Assembly: GCF_011455695.1 (NCBI RefSeq)
Contig: NZ_CP015030.1
Location: forward strand, 1,488,001 to 1,552,000
Direction of reading: 5' to 3'
DNA length: 64,000 nt
Origin: Mannheimia granulomatis
GTDB lineage: Bacteria > Pseudomonadota > Gammaproteobacteria > Enterobacterales > Pasteurellaceae
A model generated the notes under the pieces. The model was not told the DNA's origin, ran no database searches, and worked only from the letters and a program-made list of their open reading frames with translations. The position numbers and the translations under genes are program-made. Below, piece by piece: positions 60,182-64,000 of this stretch; position 1 is the first letter of the stretch; every line of letters begins with the position of its first letter.

Positions 60182-60201
60182 CTACAAAAAGAGAATAAAC
60201 A

Positions 60202-63066
60202 ATGACCCAAAACTTCAAAATGGAAGACCGTTTCAACCCTTCCGCCGTAGAGCAAGCTCTCTACCAACACTGGGAATCGCAAGGCTATTTCAAACCGAGC
60301 GAAGATGTTAATACACCAAGTTACTGTATCGCTATTCCGCCGCCGAATGTGACGGGCAGCTTACATATGGGGCACGCTTTCCAGCAGACCTTGATGGACA
60401 TGCTGATCCGCTTTAACCGTATGGAGGGGAACAACACTCTTTGGCAGGCGGGGACTGACCACGCAGGGATCGCAACCCAAATGGTGGTAGAGCGTAAAAT
60501 CGCTGCCGAAGAAGGCAAAACCCGCCACGATTACGGCCGTGAAGCCTTTATCAACAAAATTTGGGATTGGAAAGCCTATTCGGGCGGTACAATCAGCCAG
60601 CAAATGCGTCGTTTGGGTAACTCGATTGACTGGGATCGTGAGCGTTTCACGATGGACGAAGGCTTATCTAATGCGGTGAAAGAAGTGTTTGTTCGCTTGC
60701 ACGAAGAAGGCTTGATTTACCGTGGCAAACGCTTGGTAAACTGGGATCCGAAACTGCACACTGCCATTTCTGACCTTGAAGTGGAAAACAAAGAGAGCAA
60801 AGGATCGCTGTGGCATTTCCGCTATCCGCTTGCGAACGGGGCGAAAACCGCCGACGGCTTGGATTATTTGGTGGTCGCGACTACCCGCCCGGAAACGATG
60901 CTGGGTGATACCGCCGTTGCCGTTCACCCCGAAGATGAGCGTTACCAATCGCTGATTGGTAAAACTGTTGTTCTACCGCTTGCCAACCGTGAAATCCCGA
61001 TTATCGCCGATGAGTATGTCGATCGTGAATTTGGTACAGGTGTAGTAAAAATTACCCCTGCACATGACTTCAACGACTACGAAGTGGGCAAACGCCACGG
61101 CTTGCCGATGGTGAATGTAATGACGCTGAATGCGGATATTCGTGCGGAAGCGGAAATTATCGGCACAGACGGCAAACCTTTGCAAAATTATGCCGCAAAC
61201 ATACCGCTTGATTATCAAGGCTTGGAACGTTTTGCGGCTCGTAAGAAAATCGTTGCTGACTTTGAAGCCCTTGGTTTATTAGACCAAATCAAACCTCACG
61301 ACTTAAAAGTGCCGTATGGCGACCGTGGGGGCGTGCCAATTGAGCCGATGCTGACCGACCAATGGTACGTTTCTGTTAAACCTTTGGCGGAAGTGGCGAC
61401 CAAAGCAGTGGAAGACGGCGAAATTCAATTCGTGCCGAAACAGTACGAGAACCTCTACTTCTCTTGGATGCGTGATATTCAAGACTGGTGTATCTCTCGC
61501 CAACTGTGGTGGGGACACCGTATTCCGGCGTGGTATGACGAGCAAGGCAATGTCTATGTGGCTCGTGATGAAGCCGAAGTACGTGCGAAACACAACTTGC
61601 CTGCGGATTTAGCGTTAAAACAAGATGAGGACGTATTAGATACATGGTTCTCATCAGGCTTATGGACATTCTCAACACTTGGCTGGCCGGAGCAAACCAA
61701 AGAACTGAAAATGTTCCACCCGACTGATGTGTTAATCACTGGCTTTGACATCATCTTCTTCTGGGTTGCTCGTATGATTATGTTCACGATGCACTTCATC
61801 AAAGATGAAAACGGCAAGCCGCAAGTGCCGTTCAAAACCGTGTATGTGACTGGTTTGATCCGTGACGAACAAGGGCAAAAAATGTCGAAATCAAAAGGCA
61901 ACGTGCTTGACCCGATTGATATGATTGACGGTATTTCCCTTGACGATCTACTTGAAAAACGCACCGGCAATATGATGCAACCGCAACTTGCCGAGAAAAT
62001 CGCCAAAGCGACTCGCAAAGAGTTTAGCGAAGGCATTGTGGCACACGGCACGGACGCACTGCGTTTCACTTTAACAGCCCTTGCGAGCAACGGCCGAGAC
62101 ATCAACTGGGATATGAAACGCCTCGAAGGCTACCGCAACTTCTGCAACAAATTGTGGAATGCAAGCCGTTATGTGCTGACTAATGACAAACTGGATTTAA
62201 GTGAAGGCGAGGTGGAATTTAGCCTTGCAGACCGTTGGATTGAGAGCCAATTCAACCGCACGGTGGAAACTTTCCGTACTGCACTCTCCCAATACCGTTT
62301 CGACTTAGTGGCAAATGCAATCTACGAGTTCACTTGGGATCAATTCTGCGACTGGTACTTGGAGCTGACCAAACCGATCTTCTTCAAAGGCACAGACGCA
62401 CAACGCCGTGGTGCAAGCCGCACGTTGGTGAATGTGTTGGAAAAATTACTGCGTTTAATCCACCCAGTGATGCCGTTCATCACCGAAGAGATCTGGCAGA
62501 AAGTGAAAGGCTTTGTCGGCATTGAAGCGGATACGATTATGTTGCAAAAATTCCCGCAATTTGACCCGCTTGCAATTGATGAGGCGGCCGAAAACCAAAT
62601 CAACTTCATTAAAGAAGTGATTGTGGCAGTGCGTAATATCCGTGCGGAAAGCAATATCGCCCCAAGCAAAGGTTTAGACCTGATCGCACGCAACTTCTCG
62701 GCGGATGAAGTGGCTATTCTCAATGCCAACGAAGTATTGCTCAAATCGATGGCGAAACTCGATAGCGTGAAAGTGCTGGAAAATGGCGAGAACGCACCGC
62801 TATCGGTGGCGAAATTGGTAGCAAACGGCGAGATCTTGATCCCAATGGCAGGCTTTATCAATAAAGAAGCTGAGTTATCTCGTTTAAGCAAAGAGATGGA
62901 TAAACTTAAAGGTGAGGTCGCTCGTATAGAAGGCAAACTCTCCAACGAAGCCTTTGTTGCCAAAGCCCCAGAGCAAGTGATTGCCAAAGAACGGGAGAAA
63001 ATGCAAGAGTATCTCAGTGGTTTAGAGAAATTGCAGGTGCAATATCAAGAAATTGAAGCACTCTAA
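60202..63066 (+). CDS. valS: Valyl-tRNA synthetase
   Basis: 954-residue class I synthetase. [14 protein letters not shown] holds the HIGH motif, the editing domain contains [17 protein letters not shown], and KMSKSKGNV (about residue 560) is the second signature. A C-terminal coiled coil starts near 885. By eye it is noticeably more GC-rich than the genes on either side. The window also carries four tRNA-Val genes. Confidence 0.97.
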   Translation: MTQNFKMEDRFNPSAVEQALYQHWESQGYFKPSEDVNTPSYCIAIPPPNVTGSLHMGHAFQQTLMDMLIRFNRMEGNNTLWQAGTDHAGIATQMVVERKIAAEEGKTRHDYGREAFINKIWDWKAYSGGTISQQMRRLGNSIDWDRERFTMDEGLSNAVKEVFVRLHEEGLIYRGKRLVNWDPKLHTAISDLEVENKESKGSLWHFRYPLANGAKTADGLDYLVVATTRPETMLGDTAVAVHPEDERYQSLIGKTVVLPLANREIPIIADEYVDREFGTGVVKITPAHDFNDYEVGKRHGLPMVNVMTLNADIRAEAEIIGTDGKPLQNYAANIPLDYQGLERFAARKKIVADFEALGLLDQIKPHDLKVPYGDRGGVPIEPMLTDQWYVSVKPLAEVATKAVEDGEIQFVPKQYENLYFSWMRDIQDWCISRQLWWGHRIPAWYDEQGNVYVARDEAEVRAKHNLPADLALKQDEDVLDTWFSSGLWTFSTLGWPEQTKELKMFHPTDVLITGFDIIFFWVARMIMFTMHFIKDENGKPQVPFKTVYVTGLIRDEQGQKMSKSKGNVLDPIDMIDGISLDDLLEKRTGNMMQPQLAEKIAKATRKEFSEGIVAHGTDALRFTLTALASNGRDINWDMKRLEGYRNFCNKLWNASRYVLTNDKLDLSEGEVEFSLADRWIESQFNRTVETFRTALSQYRFDLVANAIYEFTWDQFCDWYLELTKPIFFKGTDAQRRGASRTLVNVLEKLLRLIHPVMPFITEEIWQKVKGFVGIEADTIMLQKFPQFDPLAIDEAAENQINFIKEVIVAVRNIRAESNIAPSKGLDLIARNFSADEVAILNANEVLLKSMAKLDSVKVLENGENAPLSVAKLVANGEILIPMAGFINKEAELSRLSKEMDKLKGEVARIEGKLSNEAFVAKAPEQVIAKEREKMQEYLSGLEKLQVQYQEIEAL

Positions 63067-63072
63067 TTGAAT

Positions 63073-63177
63073 ACAAGCGGTCGGAATTTTGTAAAATTTT
63101 GCACAAACGCTTGCGTTTGAACGTCGGCTCTGCCGACGGCACGAAGTGCGAGCGTAGCGAGTAAAAATCTGACCGCT
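63073..63177. repeat. Uptake-word pair enclosing a second hairpin chain
   Basis: ACAAGCGGTC (63073-63082) and GACCGCTT (63170-63177) face each other. Between them lie CAAACGC-TT-GCGTTTG (63104-63119), CGTCGGC-TCT-GCCGACG (63122-63138) and GCAC-GAA-GTGC (63139-63149), then GCGAG-CGTA-GCGAG as a short direct repeat. The hairpins appear inserted between the arms of a USS pair. Confidence 0.8.
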
Positions 63178-63193
63178 TTACTTCGAATAAATA

Positions 63194-63226
63194 AAAGCCA
63201 CTTAATTTGAAATTAAGTGGCTTTAA
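63194..63226. terminator. Bidirectional terminator between valS and gnd
   Basis: AAAGCCACTTAATT/AATTAAGTGGCTTT, 14-bp stem with a 3-nt loop and A/T flanks, just before the convergent gnd stop. Confidence 0.85.
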
Positions 63227-63235
63227 ATATTTTAT

Positions 63236-64000
63236 TTAAACATCATAAGTGGTTGAAGCGGTGTTACCGCCACGGCCTGTCCAGTTAGTATGGAAGAACT
63301 CGCCGCGTGGTTTATCAGTACGCTCATAAGTATGAGCACCGAAGTAATCACGTTGAGCTTGGAGTAAGTTTGCAGGTAAGCGATCTGAAGTATAACCATC
63401 TAAGAAAGTAATAGCAGATGCCATACATGGCACAGGTAAACCGATTTCAATTGATTTTACCACTACTTTACGCCAATCTGCCAAGCAGTTTTCTAAGATA
63501 TCTTTGAAGTATGGGTCAGAGCCTAAGAACACTAAATATGGGTTCGCTTCATATGCATCACGAATGTTGCCTAAGAAACGACTGCGAATAATACAACCTT
63601 CACGCCATAATAATGCCGTGCCACCGTAGTTAATATCCCAACCGAATTGTTCAGAAGCTTCACGAATCAGCATAAAGCCTTGTGCATAAGAGATAATTTT
63701 TGAAGCCAGTAATGCACGGCGAACTGCTTCCACCCACTCTTTTTTATCACCTTCAACTTTACCGATCTCTTTATTGAACAATCTTGAAGCTGCCAAACGT
63801 TGATCTTTGAAAGCAGAAACACAACGAGCAAATACCGATTCTGTAATCAAAGTTAATGGAATACCGAAATCAAGTGCGTTAATTCCCGTCCATTTACCTG
63901 TTCCTTTCTGACCTGCGGTATCAAGGATTTTTTCTACCAATGGCTCACCATCTTCATCTTTATAGGCAAGAATATCGGTGGTAATATCAACTAAATAGCT
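63236..64000 (-). CDS. gnd: 6-phosphogluconate dehydrogenase, decarboxylating (partial, 5' part beyond the window)
   Basis: The C-terminal 254 codons are present; the frame stays open to the window edge, reading SYLVDITTDILAYKD then QKGTGKWTGINALDFGIP, the helical domain that binds 6-phosphogluconate. It ends GRGGNTASTTYDV. The enzyme makes ribulose-5-phosphate, CO2 and NADPH in the pentose phosphate pathway. The N-terminal NADP domain lies outside this window. Confidence 0.95.
   Translation of the reverse strand, partial: SYLVDITTDILAYKDEDGEPLVEKILDTAGQKGTGKWTGINALDFGIPLTLITESVFARCVSAFKDQRLAASRLFNKEIGKVEGDKKEWVEAVRRALLASKIISYAQGFMLIREASEQFGWDINYGGTALLWREGCIIRSRFLGNIRDAYEANPYLVFLGSDPYFKDILENCLADWRKVVVKSIEIGLPVPCMASAITFLDGYTSDRLPANLLQAQRDYFGAHTYERTDKPRGEFFHTNWTGRGGNTASTTYDV

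Noticed and set aside
60118-60201. T-box or valine attenuator ahead of valS
   Set aside because: No T-box motif, no run of valine codons in a leader frame and no T-tailed terminator; only small hairpins are present.
61554-62987. Two long minus-strand frames (183 and 215 codons) antisense to valS
   Set aside because: They mirror valS codon bias in the opposite strand, have no ribosome sites and give low-complexity Ser/Ile-rich products.

Overview
This 64 kb window is a gene-dense chromosomal stretch of a gammaproteobacterium of the family Pasteurellaceae. Two things point there. Gene content and order match Haemophilus/Actinobacillus/Mannheimia relatives. The 9-mer ACAAGCGGT (or its complement) occurs about 29 times by eye, against roughly 0.5 expected by chance. 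That word is the DNA-uptake signal (USS) of the 'Apl' branch (A. pleuropneumoniae, Mannheimia, Bibersteinia), not the Hin-type AAGTGCGGT. The genus cannot be fixed from the sequence alone.

Layout. 0-10 kb: a cold-shock protein; an MFS transporter overlapping proC; the divergent run rdgC-yqaB-membrane protein-argE; then the envelope/division locus lpoA-yraN-diaA-dolP with divergent rsmI. 10-16 kb: a triheme peroxidase behind an FNR-like promoter, an MFS permease, putP, a YiaJ/PlaR-like IclR regulator coupled to fau, and the 6S RNA gene between fau and zapA. 16-25.6 kb: ygfB, hemE, yjaG, hupA, thyA, a lipoprotein, tRNA-Ser/Arg/Arg, mltF, four tandem tRNA-Val, gltX and tRNA-Ala. 25.7-46 kb: recN, then the complete division and cell-wall (dcw) cluster on the minus strand, in order mraZ-rsmH-ftsL-ftsI-murE-murF-mraY-murD-ftsW-murG-murC-ddlB-ftsQ-ftsA-ftsZ-lpxC, with a recognisable mra promoter and three MraZ boxes. 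46-58 kb: rnr with a small membrane protein, yjdM, a secreted protein, znuA, ubiD, an ICMT-like protein, rne behind a 554-bp gap, two small envelope proteins and the BON-LysM protein kbp. 58-64 kb: holC, elaA, an unknown coiled-coil membrane protein, valS, and the 3' part of gnd running off the right edge.

The genes are mostly housekeeping: peptidoglycan synthesis and division, translation, RNA decay, and haem and proline metabolism. I see no prophage, insertion sequence, CRISPR array, restriction system or defence island, and no clear candidate for a new multi-gene system. The parts that depart from the ordinary are: a roughly 90-residue insertion in FtsI; chains of tight hairpins on both sides of valS with an orphan AT-rich coiled-coil gene among them; USS elements used as transcription terminators and embedded in proteins as recurring QAV/TAC tripeptides; a YiaJ-like regulator tied to the 6S-fau transcript; and the long leader and duplicated C-terminal motif of RNase E.
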